Assembly: GCF_017874595.1 (NCBI RefSeq)
Contig: NZ_JAGILA010000006.1
Location: 310,001 to 374,000, forward strand
Direction of reading: 5' to 3'
DNA length: 64,000 nucleotides
Source: Sinorhizobium kostiense
GTDB lineage: Bacteria; Pseudomonadota; Alphaproteobacteria; Rhizobiales; Rhizobiaceae
Position 1 is the first letter of the stretch, and each line of letters opens with the position of its first letter. Positions 39,132 to 47,719 of the stretch are shown in pieces. The notes beneath the pieces were generated by a model. The model worked only from the letters and a program-made list of their open reading frames with translations. It was not told the DNA's origin and ran no database searches. A program made the translations under genes and the position numbers.

Positions 39132-40637
39132 TTGTCCGCACCGTCCTCGATCCTTCTCTCGCCGGAAGACAACGTCGCCGTCGCCACAGTGGCGATCGAG
39201 CCGGGCGAGAACCTGCCGGCCGGTTCCACGGCCAAGGACCGGATCGACGCCGGACATAAGATTGCGGTGAGAGCGATCGCTGCAGGCGAACCGGTGATCA
39301 AATACGCCCAGGCGATCGGTCGTGCAACGCGCGATGTCGCCGCCGGCGAGCATGTGCATTCGCACAATCTGGCTTTCGATCAGGACCGCCTGGCGATCGG
39401 CGCTCCTGTCCCGCCGGAGACAGCAAGCGAGGCTGACAAGGCGCGCACGTTTCTCGGCTATCGCCGGGCCGACGGTCGCGCGGCGACGCGCAACTATATC
39501 GGCATCATCGCCAGCGTGAACTGTTCCACCACGGTCTGTCGCGCCATTGCCGACGAGGCCAACCGTCGCCTCCTGCCGAAGTTTGAAGGGATCGACGGCT
39601 TCGTGCCGATCGTTCACGACCAGGGCTGCGGCATGTCCTCGACCGGCGACGGCATGAAGAACCTGCACCGAACGCTCGCCGGCTACGCCCGTCACGCCAA
39701 TTTCGGCGGCGTGCTGATGATCGGGCTTGGCTGCGAGGTCAACCAGTTGACGCTTTACGGCCAGAGCGGTGCCGGCGCGCAAAAGCGGCATTTCAACATC
39801 CAGGAAGCCGGTGGATCGCGCCGTTCCGTGGAGCGCGCGCTTGGCGTGCTGCAGGAGATCGCTGAGGAAGTGGCGCCGGCGCGGCGCGTGCCGATTCCGG
39901 TCAGCGAAATCATCGTCGGGCTGCAATGCGGCGGCTCGGACGGTCTCTCCGGCGTCACCGCGAATCCGGCGCTTGGCGCGGCTGTCGACATTCTTGCCGG
40001 AGCCGGCGGCACGGCAATCCTGTCGGAGACCTCGGAAATCTACGGCGCCGAGCATCTGCTTCGCAGCCGCGCCGTCAATGAGACAGTCGCAGCCAAGCTG
40101 GACGACCTGATTTCCTGGTGGGAGAACTATGTGGCGATGCATGGCGCCTCGCTCGACAATAATCCTTCGCCGGGTAACAAACGCGGCGGTCTGACGACAA
40201 TTCTCGAAAAATCGCTGGGGGCGGTGGCCAAGGGCGGTCGTTCGCCGCTCACCGCCGTTTATAACTACGCCGAACGTGTGAGCGAACGCGGACTCGTTTT
40301 CATGGATACGCCCGGCTACGATCCGGTCTCGGCGACCGGCCAGGTTGCGGGTGGCGCCAATGTCATCGCCTTCACCACCGGGCGCGGCAGTTGCTTCGGC
40401 TGTCGCCCCGCGCCTTCGATCAAGCTCACCAGCAACACGGCGCTGTTCCAGGCGATGGAGGAGGACATGGACATCGATTGCGGCGTGATCGCGTCCGGCG
40501 AAGCGACGATCGCCGGCCTCGGCCGCCAGATCTTCGACCTGATCGTCGACACGGCTTCGGGCCGAAAGACAAAGAGCGAGCTTTTCGGCTACGGCGACAA
40601 CGAATTCGTGCCCTGGCATCTCGGGGCGACGCTTTAG
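39132..40637 (+). CDS. UxaA-family sugar-acid dehydratase (altronate/fuconate type)
   Basis: 501 residues: an N-terminal SAF domain (ILLSPEDNVAVATVAIEPGE), a linker and the UxaA catalytic domain with VNCSTTVCRAIADE, HDQGCGMSS, GLGCEVNQ, QCGGSDGLSGVTANPALG and GRGSCFGCRPAPSIK. The cysteines are metal or cluster ligands. The family dehydrates D-altronate or related sugar acids to 2-keto-3-deoxy acids; context suggests L-fuconate-like substrates. I choose TTG 39132 because GGAGG (39119-39123) precedes it and the promoter lies upstream. The ATG at 39036 is upstream of that promoter. The aldo-keto reductase gene follows. Confidence 0.85.
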   Translation: MSAPSSILLSPEDNVAVATVAIEPGENLPAGSTAKDRIDAGHKIAVRAIAAGEPVIKYAQAIGRATRDVAAGEHVHSHNLAFDQDRLAIGAPVPPETASEADKARTFLGYRRADGRAATRNYIGIIASVNCSTTVCRAIADEANRRLLPKFEGIDGFVPIVHDQGCGMSSTGDGMKNLHRTLAGYARHANFGGVLMIGLGCEVNQLTLYGQSGAGAQKRHFNIQEAGGSRRSVERALGVLQEIAEEVAPARRVPIPVSEIIVGLQCGGSDGLSGVTANPALGAAVDILAGAGGTAILSETSEIYGAEHLLRSRAVNETVAAKLDDLISWWENYVAMHGASLDNNPSPGNKRGGLTTILEKSLGAVAKGGRSPLTAVYNYAERVSERGLVFMDTPGYDPVSATGQVAGGANVIAFTTGRGSCFGCRPAPSIKLTSNTALFQAMEEDMDIDCGVIASGEATIAGLGRQIFDLIVDTASGRKTKSELFGYGDNEFVPWHLGATL

Positions 40638-40653
40638 GGAAGGGACTTAATTG

Positions 40654-40705
40654 CCTCATCCGGCCTGCCGGCCGCCTCGCCTGCGGGAGAGGGCTGGGGT
40701 GAGGG
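40654..40705. repeat. Partial RIME-like palindrome between the dehydratase and the aldo-keto reductase genes
   Basis: CCTCATCCGGCCTGCCGGCC shares its core with the element at 37015, and GGGGTGAGGG at the right end pairs with the left end. It lies in the 134-base gap of the likely operon. Confidence 0.55.
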
Positions 40706-40771
40706 ACGATCCCACGGCAAGCGGAGGCGTTTGACGAACCACCGCAATCCTTGGGAGGGAGGAGACAAGGA

Positions 40772-41791
40772 ATGCAGACGAGGAAAATCGGCCGCACCGA
40801 TCTGGCGGTGACCGAACTGAGCTTCGGCGCCGCGGGGCTGGGCGGCCTCTACCGCGAGTGCACGCGCGAGGCGGCGATGGCGACGCTCGATGCCGCCTGG
40901 GATGCGGGCATCCGCTATTTCGACACCGCGCCCTATTACGGACTCGGGCTCGCCGAACGGCGGATCGGCGACTTCCTGCGCGACAAACCGCGCGAGAGCT
41001 TCGTGCTCTCGACCAAGGTCGGCCGGCTGCTGCATCCGGTGCCGGAAGACAAGGTTCCCGACTATTCCTATGTCAAGCCGCTCAACTTCGACGTCAGCTA
41101 CGACTACGGCTATGACGCGATCATGCGGTCGGTGGAGATGAGCTACGCCCGGCTCGGGCTCAACCGTCTCGACATCCTCTATGTCCATGACATTGGCGTC
41201 TACACCCATGGTGCGAAGAAAAACGCCGTTTACCTTCGGCAGCTCCTCGATTCCGGCCTCAAGGCGTTGGAGGAGCTGAAATCGACCGGTGTCATTTCAG
41301 CCTATGGACTCGGCGTCAACGAGGTACCGGTTTGCCTCGAGATCCTGCGCCAGGCGGAGCTGGATTGCATCCTGCTCGCCGGTCGCTACAGCTTGCTCGA
41401 CCGCTCGGCGGCCGCCGAGTTGCTGCCGCTTTGCGAGAAGAAGAAAACCTCGCTCGTGATCGGCGGCGTCTTCAATTCCGGCATTCTTGCGACCGGTCCC
41501 GTCGAGGGCGCGCATTTCGACTACATGCCGGCGACGGAAGAGGTCAGGGCGAAGGTCGCAGCAATGGAGGCGATCGCCGGCGAGCGTGGCATGCCGCTTG
41601 CCGCGGCGGCGCTTCAGTTCCCGCTCGCCAATCCGCTCGTCGCCTCGGTGCTGATAGGCACCGCCAGGCCCTCGAGCCTCGAGCGCAACGTGGAGCTCAC
41701 CCGTTGGAAGCTCAAACCCGAGGATTTCACCGCCTTCGAGCCCTACACGCTCGTTGCCCCCGAGCTCGGCGAGGAGGCAGTGAGAGCCTGA
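40772..41791 (+). CDS. Aldo-keto reductase (sugar dehydrogenase type, probably L-fucose/D-threo-aldose dehydrogenase)
   Basis: 339 residues with the AKR tetrad region: Asp51 and Tyr56 in RYFDTAPYYGLG, Lys82 in STKVGRLL and a histidine in LYVHDIG. The long insert with DYSYVKPLNFDVSYDYGYDA resembles bacterial D-threo-aldose 1-dehydrogenases (COG0667), which oxidise L-fucose, D-arabinose or L-galactose to lactones. It is likely the first enzyme of the route. GGAGGAGACAAGGA precedes the ATG at 40772. It is probably co-transcribed with the dehydratase gene. Confidence 0.85.
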   Translation: MQTRKIGRTDLAVTELSFGAAGLGGLYRECTREAAMATLDAAWDAGIRYFDTAPYYGLGLAERRIGDFLRDKPRESFVLSTKVGRLLHPVPEDKVPDYSYVKPLNFDVSYDYGYDAIMRSVEMSYARLGLNRLDILYVHDIGVYTHGAKKNAVYLRQLLDSGLKALEELKSTGVISAYGLGVNEVPVCLEILRQAELDCILLAGRYSLLDRSAAAELLPLCEKKKTSLVIGGVFNSGILATGPVEGAHFDYMPATEEVRAKVAAMEAIAGERGMPLAAAALQFPLANPLVASVLIGTARPSSLERNVELTRWKLKPEDFTAFEPYTLVAPELGEEAVRA

Positions 41792-41889
41792 TGCGCTAGC
41801 TCCGGCCCGGCCGCGATGAGCACGAAACGGCCGAAAAACTATGCGCTTATCACTTGCCAAGCAAAGCTTTCTGCATTAGCGTGCAGAAA

Positions 41890-41911
41890 TGTTTTTTATG
41901 GATAAAAGACG
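41890..41911 (+). promoter_or_regulatory. Putative operator upstream of the sugar ABC transporter operon
   Basis: A 22-bp palindrome with half-sites GTTTTTTAT and ATAAAAGAC. It shares the 12-base run TGGATAAAAGAC with the palindrome at 39067-39088 in the same orientation, 65 bases before the binding-protein ATG. Confidence 0.65.
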
Positions 41912-41975
41912 GTCCGCGAGCACCTGGCGGAACGTGGATAACTGGAACGAAGGTGTGATTTGAGAGGAGAACCTG

Positions 41976-42965
41976 ATGAACATCGCTAAACGCATTCTTT
42001 CCCGTCGTGCCTTCAACGCCCTCGCCGGCGCTGCCTTTCTGGCCGCTATGGCGCCGGCGCCCTCGTTCGCCCAGGACGTCACCATCCCGATCATCGTGAA
42101 GGACACCACCTCCTTCTACTGGCAAATCGTGCTTGCGGGTGCCCGCCAGGCCGGTAAGGATCTTGGCGTCAACGTACCGGAACTCGGCGCGCAGTCGGAA
42201 TCGGACATCAACGGCCAGATCAGTATCCTCGAGAACGCCGTTGCCGGCGCTCCGGCAGCCGTGGTCATCGCACCGACCGAATTCAAGGCGCTCGGCAAGC
42301 CGATCGACGAGGCCGCCAAGTCCGTTCCAGTCATTGGGATCGACTCGGCTGCCGACTCCAAGGCGTTCACCTCGTTCCTGACGACCGATAACGTCCAGGG
42401 CGGGCGCATTGCCGCCGATGGGCTTGCCGCCGCGATCAAGGAAGCGACCGGCAAGGAAGAGGGCGAAGTCGCCATCATCACCAGTCTGCCCGGCGTCGGG
42501 TCGCTCGATCAGCGCCGCGAAGGCTTTCTGGATCAGCTGAAGACGAAATATCCGGGCCTGAAGGTTGTCGCCGACAAATTTGCCGACGGCCAGGCGACGA
42601 CCGGTCTCAACATCATGACCGACCTGATCACCGCCAATCCCAATCTCGTCGGGGTCTTTGCCTCCAACCTGATCATGGCGCAGGGCGCCGGGCAGGCAAT
42701 CGCCGAGAACAAGCTTGGCGACAAGATCAAGGTCATCGGCTTCGACAGCGACGAAAAGACGGTGAGCTTCCTCAAGGAAGGTGTGCTCGCCGGCCTCGTC
42801 GTGCAAGACCCCTATCGCATGGGTTATGACGGGGTGAAGACGGCGCTCGCCGTATCGAAGGGCGAGAAGGTCGAGGCGAATGTCGATACCGGCGCCAACC
42901 TCGTCACCAAGGCCAACATGGCTGATCCGAAGATCGACGCACTCCTGAACCCCAAGGTGAACTGA
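41976..42965 (+). CDS. Sugar ABC transporter substrate-binding protein (RbsB type)
   Basis: 329 residues: a signal peptide with twin arginine-like start (RRAFNALAGAAFLAAMAPAPSFA), then a type I periplasmic binding fold (Peripla_BP_4) with IPIIVKDTTSFYWQIVLAGA, ILENAVAGAPAAVVIAP and VIGFDSDEKTVSFLKEG. It captures a monosaccharide in the periplasm. GAGAGGAGA precedes the ATG. The gene leads the transporter operon and is preceded by the palindrome at 41890. Confidence 0.93.
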   Translation: MNIAKRILSRRAFNALAGAAFLAAMAPAPSFAQDVTIPIIVKDTTSFYWQIVLAGARQAGKDLGVNVPELGAQSESDINGQISILENAVAGAPAAVVIAPTEFKALGKPIDEAAKSVPVIGIDSAADSKAFTSFLTTDNVQGGRIAADGLAAAIKEATGKEEGEVAIITSLPGVGSLDQRREGFLDQLKTKYPGLKVVADKFADGQATTGLNIMTDLITANPNLVGVFASNLIMAQGAGQAIAENKLGDKIKVIGFDSDEKTVSFLKEGVLAGLVVQDPYRMGYDGVKTALAVSKGEKVEANVDTGANLVTKANMADPKIDALLNPKVN

Positions 42966-42990
42966 TCCGCCAGGATTTGAGTCGCGGCGC

Positions 42991-43095
42991 CTACTGCATC
43001 TCCCCTTAAATCGACCTCGATTTAAGGAAAAGGTAGGCAGCAAATCAAAGTGCTACAGCGAACTTTGCGCCTCTTACAAGACGCGCGGCGCTGGA
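42991..43095. repeat. Dispersed rhizobial palindromic element, copy 3
   Basis: CCTTAAATCGACCTCGATTTAAGG-type palindrome, then GGCAGCAAATCAAAGTGCTA, CAGCGAACTTTGCG and GACGCGCGGCGCTGGAG. It is the most complete copy in the window and lies between the binding-protein and ATPase genes of the sugar transporter, so it would be present in that mRNA. Confidence 0.75.
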
Positions 43096-43173
43096 GGCGC
43101 CGCGACAGGGTTGGGCGCGGCGGCCGGTGGCGAGGAGCCGGCTGTCGCGACCCCGCAAAGCGAGGAGGGGAAC

Positions 43174-44715
43174 ATGACAGGGCTTCAAGAGGTCAGCCAC
43201 CGGCGTGATGCCGAGCTCAAGACGGCGGTGCCAAAAGGGGAGCCGATCCTGGACTTGCTCGGGCTGCAGAAAAACTACGGTGCCGTCCAAGCACTGAAAC
43301 CCGCGTCCATTACGTTCCTTTCCGGCGAGATCCACGCCATCGTTGGTGAGAACGGTGCTGGCAAGTCGACGCTGATCAAACTGCTTACCGGCGTCATTCC
43401 GCGCACCGCCGGCGAGGTGCGCTGGTGTGGCGAGCCGGTGCAGCTTGCAAGCCCGAATGAGGCGATCGCCCGTGGCATCAATGCCGTGCACCAGGAAGTG
43501 GTGCTTTGTCCGCACCTGAGCGTTGCGGCCAATATGTTCCTCGGCGACGAGATGGACCGCAATGGCCTCATGCGCAAGCGCGCCATGACCGCCGCGGCGC
43601 AGGGTGTTCTCGATGATCTCGGCTTCAACCTGCCGGCCGATGCAACGCTCGGCATTCTGACGATCGGCCAGCAGCAGCTCGTCGCAACCGCCCGCGCCGC
43701 CATGCGCGGCACCCGCTTCCTGATCTTCGACGAGCCGACGGCCTATTTGACGCGGCAGGAATCCGCGCAGCTTTTCCGGCTCATTCGCCGCCTGCAGAAC
43801 GAAGGCGTCACCATCGTCTATATCAGCCACCGGCTGGAGGAGGTATTCGAGCTTGCCGACCGCGTCTCGGTCCTGCGCGACGGCACCCATGTCGGCACGC
43901 GCCGGATCGGCGAGACGAACGAGGCCGAATTGATCGCGCTGATGATCAACCGCACGATCGAGCAGATCTATCACAAGGAACACTTTCCCTTGGGGGAGAC
44001 CATCGTCGAGACGCGCGGCCTGACCGGTCCAGGTTTCAGTGATGTGTCGCTTTCCGTCCGCTCGGGAGAAATCGTCGGGCTGTACGGCCTGATCGGCGCC
44101 GGGCGTAGCGAATTCGCCCTCGGTCTTTATGGCCGCCATCCGATCGGCGCCGGAGAAGTCTACTGGCAGGGCAGGAAGGTCGAGATCGACAACGAGCGCA
44201 AGGCCATGGAACTCGGCATTGCGCTTGCGCCGGAAAGCCGCCGCGATCAGGGGCTCTGCCTCAACCTGCCGATCGGTCTCAACGTCAATCTGCCGGTCTT
44301 TCGCAGGCTGACGCGCGGACTGACCATCAATCGTGCTGAGGAGGCCGCGAATGCCGACCGGCAGATCCGCGACCTGCAGATCAAGACCCCATCGCGGCGG
44401 GTGCTCGCCTCCGCAATGTCCGGCGGGAACCAGCAGAAGATCGTCATCGGCAAATGGTTGAGCCATGGCGCCAAGCTGTTCATCTTCGACGAACCGACCG
44501 TTGGCGTCGACGTCGGCACCAAGGCGGAAATCTATCGGCTCTTTGCCCGGCTGCTCGAGCAGGGGGCAGGGATCATCCTGATTTCCTCCTACCTGCCCGA
44601 AGTCTACGAGCTCGCAGACCGGCTGCACGTGTTCCGGCAGGGCCGGATCGTGGCCAGTCATGACTACCGTGCCGCCAGCCACGAGGAAGTCTTGGCGCAG
44701 GCGATCAACGCCTGA
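43174..44715 (+). CDS. Sugar ABC transporter ATP-binding protein (RbsA type, two ATPase domains)
   Basis: 513 residues holding two fused nucleotide-binding domains. Domain 1 has Walker A GENGAGKSTL, signature-like LTIGQQQLVATARA and Walker B FLIFDEPTAYL. Domain 2 has a degenerate Walker A (GLIGAGRSEFA), MSGGNQQKIVIGKWL and LFIFDEPTVGVDVG. This pairing of one active and one degenerate site is usual for RbsA/XylG. The start at 43174 is supported by GAGGAGGGG. It supplies energy for the permease encoded 44 bases downstream. Confidence 0.94.
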   Translation: MTGLQEVSHRRDAELKTAVPKGEPILDLLGLQKNYGAVQALKPASITFLSGEIHAIVGENGAGKSTLIKLLTGVIPRTAGEVRWCGEPVQLASPNEAIARGINAVHQEVVLCPHLSVAANMFLGDEMDRNGLMRKRAMTAAAQGVLDDLGFNLPADATLGILTIGQQQLVATARAAMRGTRFLIFDEPTAYLTRQESAQLFRLIRRLQNEGVTIVYISHRLEEVFELADRVSVLRDGTHVGTRRIGETNEAELIALMINRTIEQIYHKEHFPLGETIVETRGLTGPGFSDVSLSVRSGEIVGLYGLIGAGRSEFALGLYGRHPIGAGEVYWQGRKVEIDNERKAMELGIALAPESRRDQGLCLNLPIGLNVNLPVFRRLTRGLTINRAEEAANADRQIRDLQIKTPSRRVLASAMSGGNQQKIVIGKWLSHGAKLFIFDEPTVGVDVGTKAEIYRLFARLLEQGAGIILISSYLPEVYELADRLHVFRQGRIVASHDYRAASHEEVLAQAINA

Positions 44716-44759
44716 GGACTTTTATTTTTGAAAACTGCAGCGAGTGCAGGGAGGGAACG

Positions 44760-45737
44760 ATGAGTGTGGAAACGGTAGAAGGCAGCGCGGCACCGACGCC
44801 GAAGAGAGGGGTGAGCATCCTGTTCGGACTGACGCTTCTTGGCCTGCTGCTTGCTCTCTGGCTGGCCCTTGGACTTGCGACCAACGCCTTCTGGACGCCG
44901 AACAATATCAGCAATCTTCTCCGCCAGGGCGCAATGACCGCGATCCTCGCGGTTGGCCAGACATTCGTCATCATCACTGCCGGCATCGACCTCTCCGTCG
45001 GAGCCGTGGTCGGCTTCACCAGTGTCATCGTCGCATGGCTGCTGGCCGCCGGCGTGCCGCTCTGGCTCGCGGTCATCGCGACGCTTCTGATCGGCGTTCT
45101 CATCGGCGTCTTCCATGCTTTCGGAATCGTCCGCATGGGCCTGCCACCCTTCATCATCACGCTGGCGACGTTGACATCATTGCGCGGCATCGGTCTTTTG
45201 ATCACCAACGGTTCGACGATCTCGATCACCAACGAGGCCTTTACCAATTTCTCTCGCGCCGATTTCCTCGGCGTTCCGAGCCTTTTCTGGATGGTGATCG
45301 TGGTTGCGATCCCGGCCTACGTATTCCTGCACCTCAGCCGCTTCGGCCGCTATCTCTTCGCAGTCGGCTCGAACCGGGAGGCGGCTCGCCTTTCCGGCGT
45401 CAATGTCGACCGGACGATCTATCTGGCCTATGTCCTCTCCTCGACCTGTGCCGCCTTTGTCGGGCTGCTGCTTGCCTCCCGCATCGGCATCGGCAACGCT
45501 ACGCAGGCGGAGGGCTGGGAGCTGCAGGCTATCGCCTCTTCGGTCATTGGCGGCACCAGCCTGTTCGGCGCCGTCGGCTCGGTTCATGGTCCGCTCCTCG
45601 GCGCCTTCATTCTCGCGACGATCAATAACGGCGCCAACCTCCTCAACGTCAACTCCTTCTGGCAACGCATCATCACGGGCCTGCTGATCATCGTCATCGT
45701 CTATTTCGACCAGCTTCGGCGCCGCGGCTCGCGGTGA
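44760..45737 (+). CDS. Sugar ABC transporter permease (RbsC type)
   Basis: 325 residues with about nine hydrophobic helices. The RbsC-family signatures VGQTFVIITAGIDLSVGAVVG, GLPPFIITLATLTSLRG, GRYLFAVGSNREAARLSGVNV and GGTSLFGAVGSVHGPLLGAF are present. It forms the membrane channel for the binding-protein/ATPase pair upstream. AGGGAGGG precedes the ATG. The dehydrogenase gene follows 42 bases later. Confidence 0.94.
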   Translation: MSVETVEGSAAPTPKRGVSILFGLTLLGLLLALWLALGLATNAFWTPNNISNLLRQGAMTAILAVGQTFVIITAGIDLSVGAVVGFTSVIVAWLLAAGVPLWLAVIATLLIGVLIGVFHAFGIVRMGLPPFIITLATLTSLRGIGLLITNGSTISITNEAFTNFSRADFLGVPSLFWMVIVVAIPAYVFLHLSRFGRYLFAVGSNREAARLSGVNVDRTIYLAYVLSSTCAAFVGLLLASRIGIGNATQAEGWELQAIASSVIGGTSLFGAVGSVHGPLLGAFILATINNGANLLNVNSFWQRIITGLLIIVIVYFDQLRRRGSR

Positions 45738-45779
45738 TCGCCGAACGACGGCACCATGACCCAAGTTTCGGAGCGCGCA

Positions 45780-46802
45780 ATGAAAGCTGTTGTCTGCCAA
45801 GAGCCTGGACGCCTCGAACTCGTCGAGCGCAATCGGCCGGAGGCGCCCCTCCCCGGCTGGGTGCGACTGGCCGTCCGGCGCGTCGGCATTTGCGGCACCG
45901 ACTATCACATCTTCGAGGGCAAACACCCCTTCCTCGAATATCCGCGTGTCATGGGCCACGAGATTTCCGCGACGGTGATCGAGGCGGGGCCGGACTGCAT
46001 GCTCGCGCCCGGAACGCTGGTGGTCGTCAACCCATATATCGCCTGCGGAAGCTGCGTCGCCTGCCGCAAGGGCAAGCCCAATTGCTGCACGGCGATCAGG
46101 GTTCTCGGCGTGCATACCGACGGCGCTTTCTGCGAGGAAATCGTCATGCCGGAAGGGAACCTCTACCCGGCGAACGATCTTTCGCCCGAAGCCGCGGCGA
46201 CGGTGGAGTTCCTGGCGATCGGCGCCCATGCGGTCCGTCGCTCCGCAGTGCCAGCCGGTTCCCGCTCGCTGGTGATCGGCGCCGGCCCCATCGGGCTTGG
46301 AACGGCGATCTTCTCCCGGATTGCCGGACATGAGGTGACGCTCCTCGATACGAGCGCCGAACGTCTCGCCTTTGCCGCCGACAGGCTCGGTTTCTCGCAA
46401 GGAATCGTCGCCGGCGAGCGCGTGGAGGAAGCAATCGCACAGGCGACTGGAAACGAGGGCTTCGATGTCGTGTTCGACGCCACCGGCAATGCCGCCTCGA
46501 TGGCGCGTTCCTTCGCTTACGTCGCCCATGGCGGCACGCTGGTTTTCGTCAGCGTGGTCAAGGACGAGATCCGCTTTTCCGATCCGGAATTCCACAAGCG
46601 CGAGATGACTCTCGTTGCCAGCCGCAATGCGACACGTGAGGATTTCGACCATGTGATCGCGTCGATCGCCAAAGGTTTAGTGCCGGTGGAGGCGCTCGTC
46701 ACCCACAGGACGACGCTCGACGGGGCGGTCGACGACCTGCCGCGCTGGGCCCATGACAAGACCGGGCTCGTGAAGGCCGTGATCACGCTGGGGGCGGGAT
46801 GA
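45780..46802 (+). CDS. Zinc-dependent alcohol dehydrogenase (sugar-acid dehydrogenase)
   Basis: 340 residues of the medium-chain dehydrogenase family. Catalytic zinc ligands are in GICGTDYHIFEGKHP and GHE, the structural zinc loop in CGSCVACRKGKPNCC, and the NAD-binding motif is GAGPIGLG. In comparable clusters such enzymes oxidise L-galactonate, a 2-keto-3-deoxy acid or reduce/oxidise a small alcohol. The exact role here is unclear. ATG 45780 has CGGAG six bases upstream. The stop overlaps the next start by 4 bases. Confidence 0.86.
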   Translation: MKAVVCQEPGRLELVERNRPEAPLPGWVRLAVRRVGICGTDYHIFEGKHPFLEYPRVMGHEISATVIEAGPDCMLAPGTLVVVNPYIACGSCVACRKGKPNCCTAIRVLGVHTDGAFCEEIVMPEGNLYPANDLSPEAAATVEFLAIGAHAVRRSAVPAGSRSLVIGAGPIGLGTAIFSRIAGHEVTLLDTSAERLAFAADRLGFSQGIVAGERVEEAIAQATGNEGFDVVFDATGNAASMARSFAYVAHGGTLVFVSVVKDEIRFSDPEFHKREMTLVASRNATREDFDHVIASIAKGLVPVEALVTHRTTLDGAVDDLPRWAHDKTGLVKAVITLGAG

Positions 46803-47635
46803 ACTTCATCGACGCGCATCAGCATTATTGGATGCTCGGCCTCGGCCACAATGATTGGCCCGGGCCGGATCTCAAGGCCATCTACCGGGATTTCGGGCCG
46901 GAGGATCTGAAACCACACTTGGCGGCGGCGGGCATCGCCCGCACCGTGCTCGTTCAAGCGGCCGCCAATCGCGCGGAAACCGACTTCCTGCTCGCGCTTG
47001 CGGAACGGGAAGAGACGGTCGCGGCGGTGGTCGGCTGGGTGGACGTGCTCGCTCCCGGCGCCGTCGCCGAGATCGAGCGGTTGAAGAGCCATCGCAAGTT
47101 CAGGGGCATTCGTCCGATGCTGCAGAGCATCGCCGAAACCGCCTGGATCCTCAGGCCGGAGGCGATCGCGACGCTTGAGGCCTTACCGCATCTGGATCTT
47201 CGCTTCGACGCGCTGATCCAGCCGCGCCACCTGCCGGTGATCGCAGCCCTTGCCGACCGATTGCCGGAGCTTCAGATCGTCATCGATCATGGAGCGAAGC
47301 CCTTCATTGCCGAGGGCAGGATGGAGCCCTGGCGGACCGATATGGCGGCGCTCGCGCTTCGGCGGAATGTGCATGTCAAGCTCTCCGGGCTGGTGACGGA
47401 AGCCGGCGGGGCATGGTCGATCGAGCGATTGCGGCCCTATGCCGCTCATCTTATCGACGTTTTCGGTGCCGATCGCGTGATGTTCGGCAGCGACTGGCCG
47501 GTGGTGCTGCTCGCTGCGGACTATGCGGCGTGGTTTGCCGCCGCTCGTGCGCTGACGGCGCATCGGACGGAGTCGGAGCGGCGGGCGATTTTTCTGGGGA
47601 CGGCGGCCCGATTCTACGGAATTTCCGTCTCATGA
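46799..47635 (+). CDS. Amidohydrolase-2 family lactonase (probable L-fuconolactonase type)
   Basis: 278 residues of the COG3618 amidohydrolase group. The metal ligands are at the N-terminus (FIDAHQHYW, H7 and H9), a histidine follows in VIDHGAKP and the late aspartate is in RVMFGSDWPVVLL. Characterised members hydrolyse L-fucono-, L-rhamnono- or 4-sulfomuconolactone-like lactones. Together with the aldo-keto reductase this gives the lactone-hydrolysis step of the route. It is translationally coupled to the dehydrogenase (ATGA). Confidence 0.87.
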   Translation: MNFIDAHQHYWMLGLGHNDWPGPDLKAIYRDFGPEDLKPHLAAAGIARTVLVQAAANRAETDFLLALAEREETVAAVVGWVDVLAPGAVAEIERLKSHRKFRGIRPMLQSIAETAWILRPEAIATLEALPHLDLRFDALIQPRHLPVIAALADRLPELQIVIDHGAKPFIAEGRMEPWRTDMAALALRRNVHVKLSGLVTEAGGAWSIERLRPYAAHLIDVFGADRVMFGSDWPVVLLAADYAAWFAAARALTAHRTESERRAIFLGTAARFYGISVS

Positions 47636-47683
47636 GGTACGAACGTCACAGCTCGATAGCCCCCACAATGCTATCCTCATATA

Positions 47684-47719
47684 TTAGTAATATGATTCCT
47701 TTTAGTAATATGATCCCTT
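47684..47719. repeat. 18-bp tandem repeat, two copies
   Basis: TTAGTAATATGATTCCTT (47684-47701) and TTAGTAATATGATCCCTT (47702-47719) lie head to tail with one difference. They are in the AT-rich gap (47636-47872) between the lactonase gene and phaZ, upstream of the phaZ start. Confidence 0.75.

Noticed and set aside
38520..40619. 699-codon antisense frame over the dehydratase and GntR genes
   Set aside because: It is the mirror of GC-rich coding sequence on the other strand, has no domain signature, and would overlap two well-supported genes.
43045..44682. 545-codon antisense frame over the sugar ABC ATPase
   Set aside because: The plus strand clearly encodes a two-domain ATPase with Walker motifs; the antisense product lacks any family features.
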